Shown: positions 17,093-25,951 of the stretch, one piece after another
How the letters are laid out: every line of letters begins with the position of its first letter
How positions within the stretch are numbered: position 1 is the stretch's first letter
NCBI RefSeq assembly: GCF_021378075.1
Contig: NZ_JAJUOS010000011.1
Coordinates: forward strand, 1 to 64,000
DNA: 64,000 bases
Source: Rhodobacter flavimaris
GTDB taxonomy: Bacteria; Pseudomonadota; Alphaproteobacteria; Rhodobacterales; Rhodobacteraceae
Reading direction: 5' to 3'
Notes under the pieces: model-generated
Told to the model about the DNA's origin: nothing
The model's input: the letters and a program-made list of their open reading frames with translations, nothing else
The model's database searches: none
Program-made: the position numbers and the translations under genes

Positions 17093-17788
17093 ATGGCCGA
17101 TGAAGAAGATATCATCCTCTCGGAACTGGATGACGAGGAGCTGGTGCTCCAGATGATGGACGACCTCTACGATGGCCTCAAAGAGGAAATCGAAGAGGCG
17201 GTCGAGATTCTGCTCGAGCGTGGCTGGACGCCCTATGACATCCTGACCAAGGCGCTGGTTGCCGGGATGACCATCGTCGGCGCAGACTTCCGAGACGGGA
17301 TCCTCTTCGTGCCGGAAGTGCTGCTGGCCGCCAACGCGATGAAGGGCGGCATGGCCATCCTCAAGCCGCTCTTGGTTGAAACTGGCGCGCCGCGCATGGG
17401 CAAGATGGTCATCGGCACCGTGAAGGGCGACATCCACGACATCGGCAAGAACCTCGTGTCGATGATGATGGAGGGCGCGGGCTTCGAAGTAGTCGATCTG
17501 GGCATCAACAACCCGGTCGAGAACTACATCGACACCGCCGAGAAAGAGGGCGCCGACATCATTGGCATGTCCGCCCTGCTGACCACGACCATGCCCTACA
17601 TGAAGGTCGTGATCGACGCGCTCAAGGAAAAGGGCCTGCGCGACAAGTATGTGATCCTGGTCGGCGGCGCGCCGCTGAACGAGGAATTCGGCAAGGCCAT
17701 CGGTGCCGACGCCTATTGCCGCGATGCTGCCGTGGCCGTGGAAACCGCCAAGCAGATGATCGCGCGCCGTCATAACCAGATGGGCTAA
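17093..17788 (+). CDS. Corrinoid (B12)-binding methyl-transfer protein
   Basis: This 231-residue protein has the two-domain layout of methyltransferase cognate corrinoid proteins and of the B12 module of MetH. An N-terminal helical cap domain (about residues 10-95) is followed by a Rossmann-type cobalamin domain with the lower-ligand histidine H115 in GDIHDIGKN, then a serine/threonine segment GMSALLTTTMP and VGGAPL. The start at 17093 follows GGAGA. With bmt upstream and DUF1638 downstream, it probably relays a methyl group to homocysteine. A strong terminator follows. Confidence 0.9.
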   Translation: MADEEDIILSELDDEELVLQMMDDLYDGLKEEIEEAVEILLERGWTPYDILTKALVAGMTIVGADFRDGILFVPEVLLAANAMKGGMAILKPLLVETGAPRMGKMVIGTVKGDIHDIGKNLVSMMMEGAGFEVVDLGINNPVENYIDTAEKEGADIIGMSALLTTTMPYMKVVIDALKEKGLRDKYVILVGGAPLNEEFGKAIGADAYCRDAAVAVETAKQMIARRHNQMG

Positions 17789-17810
17789 GCCCGCGATAGT
17801 GATCGAAATT

Positions 17811-17843
17811 GGCCCCGGAATTCGCTTCCGGGGCCTTTTTTTT
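17811..17843 (+). terminator. Rho-independent terminator after the corrinoid gene
   Basis: A 10-bp stem (GGCCCCGGAA/TTCCGGGGCC) with a 5-base loop is followed by eight T residues. It separates the corrinoid gene from the small-peptide/DUF1638 pair. Confidence 0.95.
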
Positions 17844-17884
17844 GGCGCGCACAGACCCCATACTTGAGAGGATGGAGGATGAAG

Positions 17885-18043
17885 ATGTCCCTGCCTCATT
17901 TTCTGGCGCTGATTCTTGTCACGATCCTTGCCGCAGGCCTCACGGTCTGGCTGGCCCATTCGGTTGGGCTGTCGCTGGCCATCGTGGGTAGCGCCGCACT
18001 GATCGGCGCGGGGATCGCGCGACTGATGGCCCGCGTGGAATGA
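17885..18043 (+). CDS. Small membrane protein upstream of DUF1638
   Basis: This is a 52-residue open reading frame. It begins MSLPHFLALILVTILA and has two hydrophobic segments (about residues 4-22 and 28-46) separated by WLAHS, ending in a basic tail. GGAGG at 17874-17878 is six bases before the ATG at 17885. An ATG at 17879 touches the ribosome site and is unlikely. Its stop overlaps the DUF1638 start in an ATGA junction, so the two are probably coupled. I do not recognise a family. A small integral membrane protein is the most that can be said. Confidence 0.6.
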   Translation: MSLPHFLALILVTILAAGLTVWLAHSVGLSLAIVGSAALIGAGIARLMARVE

Positions 18044-18669
18044 TTTCCGACGAAACGCTGAGTGCCGAGGGGATGCGTCCCTCGGGTCGTGGCCGCGTGT
18101 TGCTGATCGCCTGTGGCGCGCTGGCGCGCGAGATCCTCGCGCTGAAAGCGGCCAATGGATGGGATCACCTTGACCTGACCTGCCTGCCCGCCAACCTGCA
18201 TCTGTGGCCCGAGAAGATCACTGCTGCCGTTGAGGATGCCGTGCGCAAGCACCGCGACCGGTATGACGATGTCTTCGTCGTCTATGCCGATTGCGGCACC
18301 GGCGGGCAACTGTTCGAAAAGTGCAAGGAACTGGGCGTCGAGATGGTCGAAGGCCCGCATTGCTATTCGTTTTTTGAAGGAAACGAGGCCTTCGCCGCCA
18401 AGGCCGAGGACGAGTTCACCGCTTTTTACCTGACCGATTTCCTGGTGCGCCAGTTCGATGCCTTTGTCTGGAAACCGATGGGCCTCGACCGCTACCCCGA
18501 GCTGCGCAACAGCTACTTTGCGCATTACGACCGGCTGATCTACCAGGCGCAGACCAACGACCCCGTCCTGGATGAAAAGGCGCGCGAGGCGGCCGAACGG
18601 CTTGGCCTGCGCTACGAGCGGCGCTTTACCGGCTACGGCGATCTGGAAACCACCCTCGCCCGCGTCTGA
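18040..18669 (+). CDS. DUF1638 protein
   Basis: This 209-residue soluble protein matches DUF1638, a family often found beside corrinoid methyltransferase genes but without an assigned reaction. Conserved-looking cysteine and histidine blocks are LLIACGALARE, LTCLPANLHLWP, YADCGTGG and GPHCYSFFEG, which could form a metal or corrinoid site. It overlaps the small membrane gene by four bases and lies downstream of the B12-binding protein. A role in loading, reducing or protecting the corrinoid is a guess from context. Confidence 0.8.
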   Translation: MISDETLSAEGMRPSGRGRVLLIACGALAREILALKAANGWDHLDLTCLPANLHLWPEKITAAVEDAVRKHRDRYDDVFVVYADCGTGGQLFEKCKELGVEMVEGPHCYSFFEGNEAFAAKAEDEFTAFYLTDFLVRQFDAFVWKPMGLDRYPELRNSYFAHYDRLIYQAQTNDPVLDEKAREAAERLGLRYERRFTGYGDLETTLARV

Positions 18670-18681
18670 CGCCACGCGGCC

Positions 18682-19281
18682 TTAGGCCTCCAGCTCGGCA
18701 TCCCAATACAGGAAATCCATCCAGCTTTCGTGCAGATGCCCCGGCGGGAAGCGGCGGCCGACCGCGTGCATCTCTTCGGGCGAGGGCTGGCGCGCCGGCT
18801 TGCGCAGATGCAGCCCCGAATCCTTCAGCGGCTTGTTGGCCTTGCGCAAGTTGCAGGGCGCGCAGGCGGCCACGACATTCTCCCAACTGGTGATTCCCCC
18901 GCGCGAGCGCGGCACCACGTGGTCGAAGGTCAGATCCCCCTTCGAGCCGCAATACTGGCAGCAGAATTCGTCCCTCAGAAAAAGATTGAAGCGCGTGAAT
19001 GCCACGCGCTTCTGGGGACGAACGAATTCCTTGAGGACCACGACCGAGGGGATGCGTATCGCCTCCCTCTGCGATCGGACCACCTCGTCATATTCCGCGA
19101 GGATGATCACCCTGTCGAGGCAGACCGCCTTGATCGCCTCCTGCCAGGGCCAGAGCGACAGCGGGTAATAGGAGAGCGGCCTGAAATCCGCGTTTAGCAC
19201 CAGCGCGGGATAGTGCCGGAGCGCGGATGGCTCTCGCACGAATTGCGTTCGAAACTCGGTCCTGTCGCCGTGGTCCAGCAT
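18682..19281 (-). CDS. HNH endonuclease
   Basis: This 199-residue protein has a clear HNH/zinc-ribbon nuclease domain in its C-terminal half: CQYCG, then DHVVPRSRGG, a conserved asparagine in SWENVVAAC and CAPCNLRKANK. The N-terminal half (VLNADFRPLSYYPLSLWPWQ) is the conserved extension of the widespread, chromosomally encoded HNH family found in many bacteria. It is not near phage or restriction genes, so a housekeeping DNA function is more likely than defence. The start at 19281 has GGAG about eight bases before it. Its own promoter is at 19353-19380. Confidence 0.85.
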   Translation of the reverse strand: MLDHGDRTEFRTQFVREPSALRHYPALVLNADFRPLSYYPLSLWPWQEAIKAVCLDRVIILAEYDEVVRSQREAIRIPSVVVLKEFVRPQKRVAFTRFNLFLRDEFCCQYCGSKGDLTFDHVVPRSRGGITSWENVVAACAPCNLRKANKPLKDSGLHLRKPARQPSPEEMHAVGRRFPPGHLHESWMDFLYWDAELEA

Positions 19282-19352
19282 GCGTGACTCCGCCCTCGCC
19301 CTGTCGCCCGTCGGGTGGCTGGGGGCGGGGAACCGCCCCTGCCGATAAGATA

Positions 19353-19380
19353 ACTATATATGGCGTTTCGCATCTGGCAA
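19353..19380 (-). promoter_or_regulatory. Promoter of the HNH gene
   Basis: On the minus strand there is TTGCCA (19380-19375), a 16-base spacer and TATAGT (19358-19353), a good sigma-70 match in an unusually AT-rich patch. An 8-bp inverted repeat ATATGGCG (19358-19365) and CGCCATAT (19385-19392) brackets the -35 box and could bind a repressor. Confidence 0.55.
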
Positions 19381-19497
19381 GCCTCGCCATATGCGATTTT
19401 TCTGCCGCGCAGCATGCCTAACACGGGGATGTGACGTCCGGGTGACATGGTGCAGCACAGCGCGTCAAGGGCCGTGCCCAGGTGCGCAACCCTGCCC

Positions 19498-20160
19498 TTA
19501 GCCCGGAAGCTTTTGCTTGAGGAACGAGAGCGCAACCGAAAGCCCGTCCGGTGCGATGCCGTGGCCAGTGCCCTTCATCACATGCGCATAGGTTTCGAAC
19601 CCCGCCGTGACCAGCGCGTCCCCCGCCAGCCCCATGTCGGCAAAGGGCACGACCGGGTCGGCATCGCCGTGGATCAACAGCACCGGCGGCTTCGAGACCG
19701 CCTCTTCCGCCAGCGCGTCGGGGCGCAAGAGCCGCCCCGAGAAGGCCACCACCGCCGCCACCGGCGCGGGCCGGCGCGGGGTGACCTCAAGCGCCATCAT
19801 CGTGCCTTGCGAAAAGCCGATAATTGCCAGTTGCGAAGGCGTTAGCTCCTCTTCTTCAAGCAACCCGTCAAGAAAGGCATTCAGGTCGCGCGCCGCTGAT
19901 TGCAGGCCCTGCGCGGCGGCTTCCTCGCTCGAGCCGTCAAGCCACGGGATCGGGAACCACTGCCGCCCAAAGGGGTTGCCCGAGCACGGCTCGGGCGCGT
20001 CGGGGGCCAGGAACAGCGTGTCGGACAGATGCGGCGCGAGCGGATCGGCCAGCCCCAGAAGGTCTGCCCCGTCAGCACCGTAGCCGTGCAGGAAGACCAC
20101 CGCCGACTTCACCTTCCCCGATTTCGGCGCCTTGCGCCCGACCTTGAGTTCCCGCGTCAT
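19498..20160 (-). CDS. Phospholipase/carboxylesterase-family alpha/beta hydrolase
   Basis: This 220-residue serine hydrolase of the abhydrolase_2 (acyl-protein thioesterase-like) family has nucleophile S117 in IIGFSQGTMM, the acid at about D166/D168 in LLIHGDADPV, and H200 in GTGHG. The oxyanion segment is FLHGYGADG. Expected substrates are short-chain or lysophospholipid esters. Its start overlaps the stop of the upstream glycosylase gene in an ATGA junction, so the two are cotranscribed, although no functional link is obvious. Confidence 0.85.
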   Translation of the reverse strand: MTRELKVGRKAPKSGKVKSAVVFLHGYGADGADLLGLADPLAPHLSDTLFLAPDAPEPCSGNPFGRQWFPIPWLDGSSEEAAAQGLQSAARDLNAFLDGLLEEEELTPSQLAIIGFSQGTMMALEVTPRRPAPVAAVVAFSGRLLRPDALAEEAVSKPPVLLIHGDADPVVPFADMGLAGDALVTAGFETYAHVMKGTGHGIAPDGLSVALSFLKQKLPG

Positions 20161-20789
20161 GGCGCCACCCCTTCCCTCTGTTTCGCCCAAGCGTAATAGG
20201 CCCAAAGCCCACGCGCCGCAACGGCCCTCCAGGGTGCCCAAGCCTCGGACAGCGCGTTGAATTCTTTGCGTTTCGGCCGCTCTGGCAGGTCAAAGAGCAT
20301 GCGCGCCCCCTCGGCCAGCGCCAGATCGTCCACCGCGAACACATCGGCCCGCCCGAGCGCGAAGATCAGATACATCTCGACCGTCCAGCGCCCGATGCCC
20401 GGCAGCGGCAAAAGCGTCGCCACCACCTCTTCATTCGGCAGGTGGCGCAGCGCGTCGAAATCAATCCCTGCAGAGGCAAGCGCCTGAACATAGCGCACTT
20501 TCTGGCGCGAGAGGCTACAGCCGCGCAAATCGTCCTCGCTCGCGCAGGCAATCGCCTCAGGCGCCCCAAACCCGGCCGTCAGCAGCTTGTTACGGATCGA
20601 GCTTGCCGCCGCGACCGAGACCTGCTGGCCAAGAATCGCATCGCGCAGCGCCTCGAACCCGTCCGCGCGCCGCCGCAGGGGCCAGGGCCCGGTCAACTCC
20701 AGCGCATGGGCGAATCGCGGCTCGGCGTTCGCCAGCCACGCCGCGCCCTCTGCAATATCCGCCTCGCATGCGATGATACGTCCCACCAT
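20157..20789 (-). CDS. DNA-3-methyladenine glycosylase (AlkA-type, HhH-GPD)
   Basis: This base-excision repair glycosylase of about 210 residues has the helix-hairpin-helix and catalytic loop LPGIGRWTVEMYLIF followed by the catalytic aspartate in FAVDDLAL. The segment ILGQQVSVAAASSIR is the usual family N-terminal helix. It removes alkylated purines from DNA. It lacks the AlkA regulatory N-domain. I chose the ATG at 20789. ATG at 20807 or GTG at 20816 are possible and add six or nine residues. It is divergent from the MFS gene. Confidence 0.87.
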   Translation of the reverse strand: MVGRIIACEADIAEGAAWLANAEPRFAHALELTGPWPLRRRADGFEALRDAILGQQVSVAAASSIRNKLLTAGFGAPEAIACASEDDLRGCSLSRQKVRYVQALASAGIDFDALRHLPNEEVVATLLPLPGIGRWTVEMYLIFALGRADVFAVDDLALAEGARMLFDLPERPKRKEFNALSEAWAPWRAVAARGLWAYYAWAKQREGVAP

Positions 20790-20854
20790 GGGGCGAGCCT
20801 GCCTCATCGCGCGCACTCTTGCCAGCCCCTTCGCGCCCCGCTACGGCTTGGGCC

Positions 20855-22087
20855 ATGAAAGATACCACCGGCCTTCTTGACGCGCCCTCAGCGGGCAAAT
20901 GGCGCAATGTGATTGTGCTCGTCCTCGCGCAGGCTTTGCTTGGCGCGCAGATGTCGATGATCTTCACGGTGGGCGGGTTGGCCGGCCAGTCGCTGGCGCC
21001 CAACACGTGCTGGTCCACCCTGCCCTTGTCGCTGATCGTGCTCGGCTCGGTGCTGTCGGCGCAGCCGATGTCCGAGTTCATGTCGGCCTACGGGCGCCGA
21101 GCCGGTTTCATCCTTTCGACGGTCGCGGGCGCCATCGGCGCCGCCATCGCGGCCCGCGCGCTTTATATAGGGTCGTTTTCGCTCTTCATGGCGGGCTCGT
21201 TCCTGACGGGCATCTATATGTCCGCGCAGGGTTTCTACCGCTTTGCCGCAACCGACGGCGCAAGCCCCGAGTTCCAACCCAAGGCCATTTCCTACGTCAT
21301 GGCGGGCGGGCTTGCGGCGGCGATCATCGGCCCGCAGTTGGTCAAGGCGACCTCGCAGGCCATGGCCGTGCCATTCATGGCGACCTATCTTGCCATCGTC
21401 GGCATCAACCTTCTCGGGCCGTTGCTGTTTGCCTTCCTGCGCATCCCGGCGCCGGGCCGCCGCGCCAAGGGCGCCGCCCATCCCGGTCGCTCCCGGCGCG
21501 AGCTGCTGCGCGATCCGGTCATCGCGGTCGCGATGGTCTGCGGTATGGTGTCCTACGCGCTGATGAACCTCGTGATGACCTCGACTCCGCTTGCGGTTGT
21601 GGGCTGCGGGTTCGAGGCAGGCGACGCCGCCGATATCGTCTCGGCGCACGTTTTGGCGATGTATGTGCCCTCGTTCTTCACCGGAACGCTGATTGCCCGC
21701 TTCGGGCGCGAGGTGATCGTCGGCATCGGCCTTTTGATCCTTGCGGCCTCGGGGGCCGTGGCGATGACCGGCGTCGAGCTTGAAAACTTCTTTATTGCCC
21801 TTGTTCTTCTGGGCGTCGGCTGGAACTTCGGCTTCATCGGCTCGACCGCGATGCTGGCCAGCGCGCATTCGCCCGAAGAGCGCGGCCATATCCAGGGCAT
21901 TAACGATTTCGTGGTCTTCGGAGGCGTGTTCGTGGCCTCGCTCAGCTCGGGCAGCCTGATGAACTGTGCTCAGGCGGGCGATCCGCAGGCGGGCTGGCAG
22001 GCGGTGAACCTTGCCATGCTGCCCTTCCTGACGCTCGCGGGCGCGGCGCTGATCTGGCTGGTGATGCGTCCGAAGGAAACGCGCTGA
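20855..22087 (+). CDS. MFS transporter
   Basis: This 410-residue major facilitator superfamily protein has about 12 hydrophobic segments and a long central basic loop (GRRAKGAAHPGRSRRELL near residue 205). The MFS loop motif appears as SAYGRRAGF between helices 2 and 3, and a second as IARFGREV. The substrate cannot be read from sequence. The start at 20855 leaves a short N-terminal cytoplasmic tail. It ends two bases from the pgi stop, in convergent orientation, with no terminator between them. Confidence 0.82.
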   Translation: MKDTTGLLDAPSAGKWRNVIVLVLAQALLGAQMSMIFTVGGLAGQSLAPNTCWSTLPLSLIVLGSVLSAQPMSEFMSAYGRRAGFILSTVAGAIGAAIAARALYIGSFSLFMAGSFLTGIYMSAQGFYRFAATDGASPEFQPKAISYVMAGGLAAAIIGPQLVKATSQAMAVPFMATYLAIVGINLLGPLLFAFLRIPAPGRRAKGAAHPGRSRRELLRDPVIAVAMVCGMVSYALMNLVMTSTPLAVVGCGFEAGDAADIVSAHVLAMYVPSFFTGTLIARFGREVIVGIGLLILAASGAVAMTGVELENFFIALVLLGVGWNFGFIGSTAMLASAHSPEERGHIQGINDFVVFGGVFVASLSSGSLMNCAQAGDPQAGWQAVNLAMLPFLTLAGAALIWLVMRPKETR

Positions 22088-22089
22088 GG

Positions 22090-23697
22090 TCAGCCCCGCA
22101 GCGCGCGCACCCGTGCTGCCAGCGCAAGTGTCGAGCCATCCTTGCCCGCACCATCCGAGGTGCCCTCAAGCACCGGGGCCAGCGCAAGCGCCAGTTCCTT
22201 GCCCAGCTCTACCCCCCACTGGTCAAAGCTGTTGATCCCGAGGATCACGCCCTCGACGAACACGCGGTGCTCATAGAGCGCGACGATCCCGCCAAAGACC
22301 TCGGGCGTCAGCTTGGGATAAAGCAACGTGGTCGAGGGGCGCGAGCCGGGGAAGACCCGGTGGCGGGCCTGGCGTTCCAGTTCGGCGCCGGTTAGCCCCT
22401 TCTTGCGCATGATCTCGGTCGCCTCGGCAAGGCTGCGGCCACGCATCAGCGCCTCGGACTGGGCAAGGCAGTTGGCCGCAAGCAGCAGGTGCTGATGCGC
22501 CAGATCGGGTTCATGCCCCTCTGCCGCCAGCATGAATTCGCAGGGAATAACGCGGGTGCCCTGGTGGATCAGCTGATAGAAAGCGTGCTGCCCGTTCGTG
22601 CCGGGCTCACCCCAGACCACCGGCCCCGAGTGATAGGGCAGTTCCGCGCCATCCATGCTGACGCGCTTGCCGTTCGATTCCATCTCAAGCTGTTGCAGAT
22701 AGGCCGGCAGGCGCGATAGCCGCTGGTCGTAAGGCAGCACCGCGCGCGTCGCATAGCCGCAGAACTGGTTGTGCCAGATCCCGACCAGCGCGAGCAGCAC
22801 CGGCAGGTTCTGCACAAGCGGGGCTGCGCGGAAATGCGCGTCCATCGCTGCCGCGCCGCGCAGCATCGCGTCGAACTGCTCGGGGCCGATGGCCAGCATC
22901 AGCGACAGCCCGATCGGCCCCCACATCGAGTAGCGCCCGCCGACCCAATCCTCAAATCCGAAGACCCGCGCGGGGTGGATGCCGAAAGCGGCGGTCTTGT
23001 CGCTAGCGGTGCTGAGCGCCGCGAATTGCGCCGCGGGGTCTTTGACCGTCTGCGCCATCCAGCGCCGCGCCGTCTCGGCATTGGTCATGGTCTCAATGGT
23101 AGTGAAGGTCTTCGAGGCCACGATGACCAGCGTCGTTTCCGGGTTCAGCCCCTTGAGCGTGTCGTGGATATGCGCGCCATCGACGTTCGAAACAAAATGA
23201 CAGCGCGGCCCGTCATGATAGGGCGCAAGCGCCAGCGTGGCCATCGCGGGCCCCAGGTCCGAGCCGCCGATGCCGATATTCACAACATCGGTGATCGCAC
23301 CACCCTGCCCGGCAAAGCGCCCATCGCGCACGTCGCGGGCAAAGCCGACCATGCGCGCATGGGTCTTGCGCACCTTCGGCATGACGTCCTCGCCATCGAC
23401 GCAGACCGGGTGGCTGAGGTTGCGCAGCGCGGTATGCAGCACCGCGCGCCCCTCGGTTTCATTGATCTTGGCGCCGGAGAACATCGCCTCGCGCTTGGAA
23501 GCGAGATCGGCGCCCTCAGCCAGGCGAACCAGCAGATCCAGCGCGGTCGCGTCGATATTCGTCTTGGAGTAATCAAACGCAAACGGGCCGGATTCACAGG
23601 TGAATTCGGCCGCTCGATTTCCATTTTCGAACAATTCCGCGATGCGACGCGTTGTCACGGCCTCGGCACGGGTCAGCAGCTCGGTCCAAATCGTCAT
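22090..23697 (-). CDS. pgi: Glucose-6-phosphate isomerase
   Basis: This 535-residue isomerase interconverts glucose 6-phosphate and fructose 6-phosphate. Family motifs are the sugar-phosphate site [14 protein letters not shown], the signature [14 protein letters not shown] and the C-terminal active-site lysine context [14 protein letters not shown]. It is the last gene of zwf-pgl-pgi, starting one base after pgl. The order places hexose entry and the oxidative Entner-Doudoroff arm in a single operon. Confidence 0.97.
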   Translation of the reverse strand: MTIWTELLTRAEAVTTRRIAELFENGNRAAEFTCESGPFAFDYSKTNIDATALDLLVRLAEGADLASKREAMFSGAKINETEGRAVLHTALRNLSHPVCVDGEDVMPKVRKTHARMVGFARDVRDGRFAGQGGAITDVVNIGIGGSDLGPAMATLALAPYHDGPRCHFVSNVDGAHIHDTLKGLNPETTLVIVASKTFTTIETMTNAETARRWMAQTVKDPAAQFAALSTASDKTAAFGIHPARVFGFEDWVGGRYSMWGPIGLSLMLAIGPEQFDAMLRGAAAMDAHFRAAPLVQNLPVLLALVGIWHNQFCGYATRAVLPYDQRLSRLPAYLQQLEMESNGKRVSMDGAELPYHSGPVVWGEPGTNGQHAFYQLIHQGTRVIPCEFMLAAEGHEPDLAHQHLLLAANCLAQSEALMRGRSLAEATEIMRKKGLTGAELERQARHRVFPGSRPSTTLLYPKLTPEVFGGIVALYEHRVFVEGVILGINSFDQWGVELGKELALALAPVLEGTSDGAGKDGSTLALAARVRALRG

Positions 23698-23698
23698 G

Positions 23699-24370
23699 TT
23701 ATTCAGCCCAGTGAACAGTGGCGTTTTTGAGGACACAGCGCACGGGGGCCTCTTCCTCTGGAAGGGTGACCGCGCGCTCAATCGCGGCGCGTTTCTCGGC
23801 GCCGGTGATCAGAATGTGGATATGCATTGCGTCGCGCAGGACCGGGGCGGTCAGGGTAATGCGCGGCTCGCCCGCGGCTTCGGCGCGCAACGCCATGACC
23901 GCAGGGGCGGCATCGGAAAGCGCCTCGGCCAGCCGGTCGGCGCCGGGAAAAAGGCTCGCTGTATGCATATCCGCCCCCATCCCGAGCAGCAAAACCGTGA
24001 TCGGCAGCGCCGGGGCGATCCCCTCGGCCAGTTCCGCAAGCTTGTCTTCGGGCTTCGTCGCGGGGGCATAAAGCGGCACGAGCTGCGCAGCGGCGGCCCG
24101 CCCGGTCAGCAGGCGTTCGCGCAGCAGCCGGGTGTTCGAGCGCGGGCTGTTTTCATCCACCCACCGCTCATCATTGAGCAACACCGAAACGCGTCCCCAA
24201 TCCAGATCCAGCCCCGAGAGGATGTCGAAGACCGGTCCCGGCGTCGTGCCACCGGGAACCGACAGGGTGGCCCGCCCGTCAACCTCCAGCGCGCGCCGCA
24301 GCTCGCCCGCGATCTGATCGGCCAGATCGAGCATCAGCAGGTCGCGGTCCGGATAGGCCTTGAAGTTCAT
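23699..24370 (-). CDS. pgl: 6-phosphogluconolactonase
   Basis: This 223-residue enzyme of the DevB/SOL family hydrolyses 6-phosphogluconolactone to 6-phosphogluconate. Typical motifs are [25 protein letters not shown] and [16 protein letters not shown]. Start chosen at 24370 ([10 protein letters not shown]), which overlaps the zwf stop in an ATGA junction. It sits between zwf and pgi and acts directly after zwf in the pathway. Confidence 0.96.
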   Translation of the reverse strand: MNFKAYPDRDLLMLDLADQIAGELRRALEVDGRATLSVPGGTTPGPVFDILSGLDLDWGRVSVLLNDERWVDENSPRSNTRLLRERLLTGRAAAAQLVPLYAPATKPEDKLAELAEGIAPALPITVLLLGMGADMHTASLFPGADRLAEALSDAAPAVMALRAEAAGEPRITLTAPVLRDAMHIHILITGAEKRAAIERAVTLPEEEAPVRCVLKNATVHWAE

Positions 24371-25842
24371 TCGCGGATCTCCCGCCAGCGGCGTCCGTCG
24401 CGGTGCATCAGCATCAGCGCATCCTCGGGTCCCGACGAGCCCGCATCGTAACCCTGCGGACGGTCGCCCCGCGCGGTCCACCCCTCGATGATCGGATCGG
24501 TCCAGGCCCATGCCGCCTCGACCTCGTCGCCGCGCATGAACAGCGTCTGGTTGCCGCGGATGACATCCATGATCAGCCGCTCATAGGCGTCGGGGATATC
24601 CGCCCCGTCCTCGCCCAACGCCTCGGCAAAGGACATGTCGAGCGGCACCTGCACCAGGCGCATCCCGCCCGGCCCCGGCTCCTTGATCATCATCTTGAGG
24701 TTCATGCCCTCGTTCGGCTGAAGGCGGATCACCAGGACATTCTCGCGCCAGGTTTCGTCCGCCTCGTCGAAGATCGAATGCGGCGGTTCCTTGAATGTGA
24801 TCGCGATTTCCGAGGTGCGCGCCCGCAACCGCTTGCCGGTGCGCAGGTAGAAAGGCGTGCCCTTCCAGCGCCAGTTCGCGACATGCACCCGCAGCGCGAT
24901 GTAGCTTTCGGTCCGGCTGTCGGGGTTCTCTGCATCCTCCAGATACCCCGGCTGGTGTCCCTTTCCATCGTCAGAACGGTGCGCAAGGTATTGTCCGCGC
25001 ACGATATCCGCCGCCAAGACGGGCTGCAGCGCGCGGATGACCTTGAGCTTTTCATCCCGCACAGCATCCGGGTCGAAATGGTAGGGCGGCTCCATCGCGA
25101 TCAGGCACAGAAGCTGCATGAGGTGGTTTTGCACCATGTCCCGCATCGCGCCGGACTTGTCGTAATACGAGCCCCGCCCACCGACACCGACCGTCTCGGC
25201 GACGGTGATCTGGACGTGATCGACGAATTGCGCGTTCCAGAGCGGCTCGAACAGGATATTGGCAAAGCGCACCGCCATCAGGTTCTGCACCGTCTCCTTA
25301 CCCAGGTAATGATCGATGCGGTAAATCTGCGTTTCGTCAAAATGCTCGGCCAGCGTGGCGTTCAGTGCCTTGGCCGAAGCCAGATCGCGCCCGAAGGGCT
25401 TTTCGACCACGATGCGCGCCTCGGCGGCCGCGATCCCAAAGGCGTGCAGGCGTTCGGCCAGCGGCCCGAACAGCGCCGGCGCGACCGAGAAATAGAACGC
25501 ATTGATCAACTGGGGTCGCACAAGTGCCTTGAGCGTAGTCCAGCCGCCCTCGCCCATCGCGTCGATCGGGACATATTCAAGGATGCCCAGAAACGCCTCG
25601 ATCTGCGCCGCGTCGCGTTTGCCCGCGCCCACATGCTCATCAATCGCCGCGCGCGCATGGGCGCGAAATGCGGCCGTGTCCATCTCGGTGCGCGCGGCAC
25701 CGATGATGCGTGCGCCCTCGGGGATCTGCCCGGCAAAGAACCTCCGGTAGAGGCCCGGCAGGATCTTGCGGTTGGCCAGATCGCCGGTGGCGCCGAAGAC
25801 CACCAGATCGAAGGGATCCACCGGAATGACACGCGAAACCAT
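24367..25842 (-). CDS. zwf: Glucose-6-phosphate 1-dehydrogenase
   Basis: This 491-residue dehydrogenase oxidises glucose 6-phosphate with NADP. The Rossmann motif is GATGDLA (18-24), followed by the substrate-binding EKPFG (147-151) and the active-site signature RIDHYLGKE (175-183, catalytic H178). It is the first gene of zwf-pgl-pgi. GGAG precedes the start. A LacI-type operator lies 22-35 bases upstream, matching one before edd. Confidence 0.97.
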   Translation of the reverse strand: MVSRVIPVDPFDLVVFGATGDLANRKILPGLYRRFFAGQIPEGARIIGAARTEMDTAAFRAHARAAIDEHVGAGKRDAAQIEAFLGILEYVPIDAMGEGGWTTLKALVRPQLINAFYFSVAPALFGPLAERLHAFGIAAAEARIVVEKPFGRDLASAKALNATLAEHFDETQIYRIDHYLGKETVQNLMAVRFANILFEPLWNAQFVDHVQITVAETVGVGGRGSYYDKSGAMRDMVQNHLMQLLCLIAMEPPYHFDPDAVRDEKLKVIRALQPVLAADIVRGQYLAHRSDDGKGHQPGYLEDAENPDSRTESYIALRVHVANWRWKGTPFYLRTGKRLRARTSEIAITFKEPPHSIFDEADETWRENVLVIRLQPNEGMNLKMMIKEPGPGGMRLVQVPLDMSFAEALGEDGADIPDAYERLIMDVIRGNQTLFMRGDEVEAAWAWTDPIIEGWTARGDRPQGYDAGSSGPEDALMLMHRDGRRWREIRE

Positions 25843-25863
25843 TGGGCTCTCCGTTGCAGGAAC

Positions 25864-25877
25864 TGTTAGCGCTAACG
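25864..25877. promoter_or_regulatory. LacI-family operator before zwf
   Basis: TGTTAGCGCTAACG is a near-perfect palindrome with the central CG typical of LacI-family repressors. Thirteen of its 14 bases recur upstream of edd at 29027-29040. In Rhodobacter sphaeroides the LacI-family regulator CceR controls these pathways, so this is probably its site. The regulator gene is not in the window. Confidence 0.75.
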
Positions 25878-25951
25878 TGCGCCTTCTAGCCGCTTGACGC
25901 CCAGAAGTCTAGCCCGCGATCCGTCTCGGGCCAAGTTCTTGCCCGGTGCGA

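Noticed and set aside
18682..19281. HNH gene as part of a phage or restriction system
   Set aside because: No methylase, integrase or phage gene lies nearby, and the N-terminal extension matches the common housekeeping HNH family.
24403..25869. 488-codon plus-strand frame over zwf
   Set aside because: Antisense to zwf, which has all catalytic motifs.
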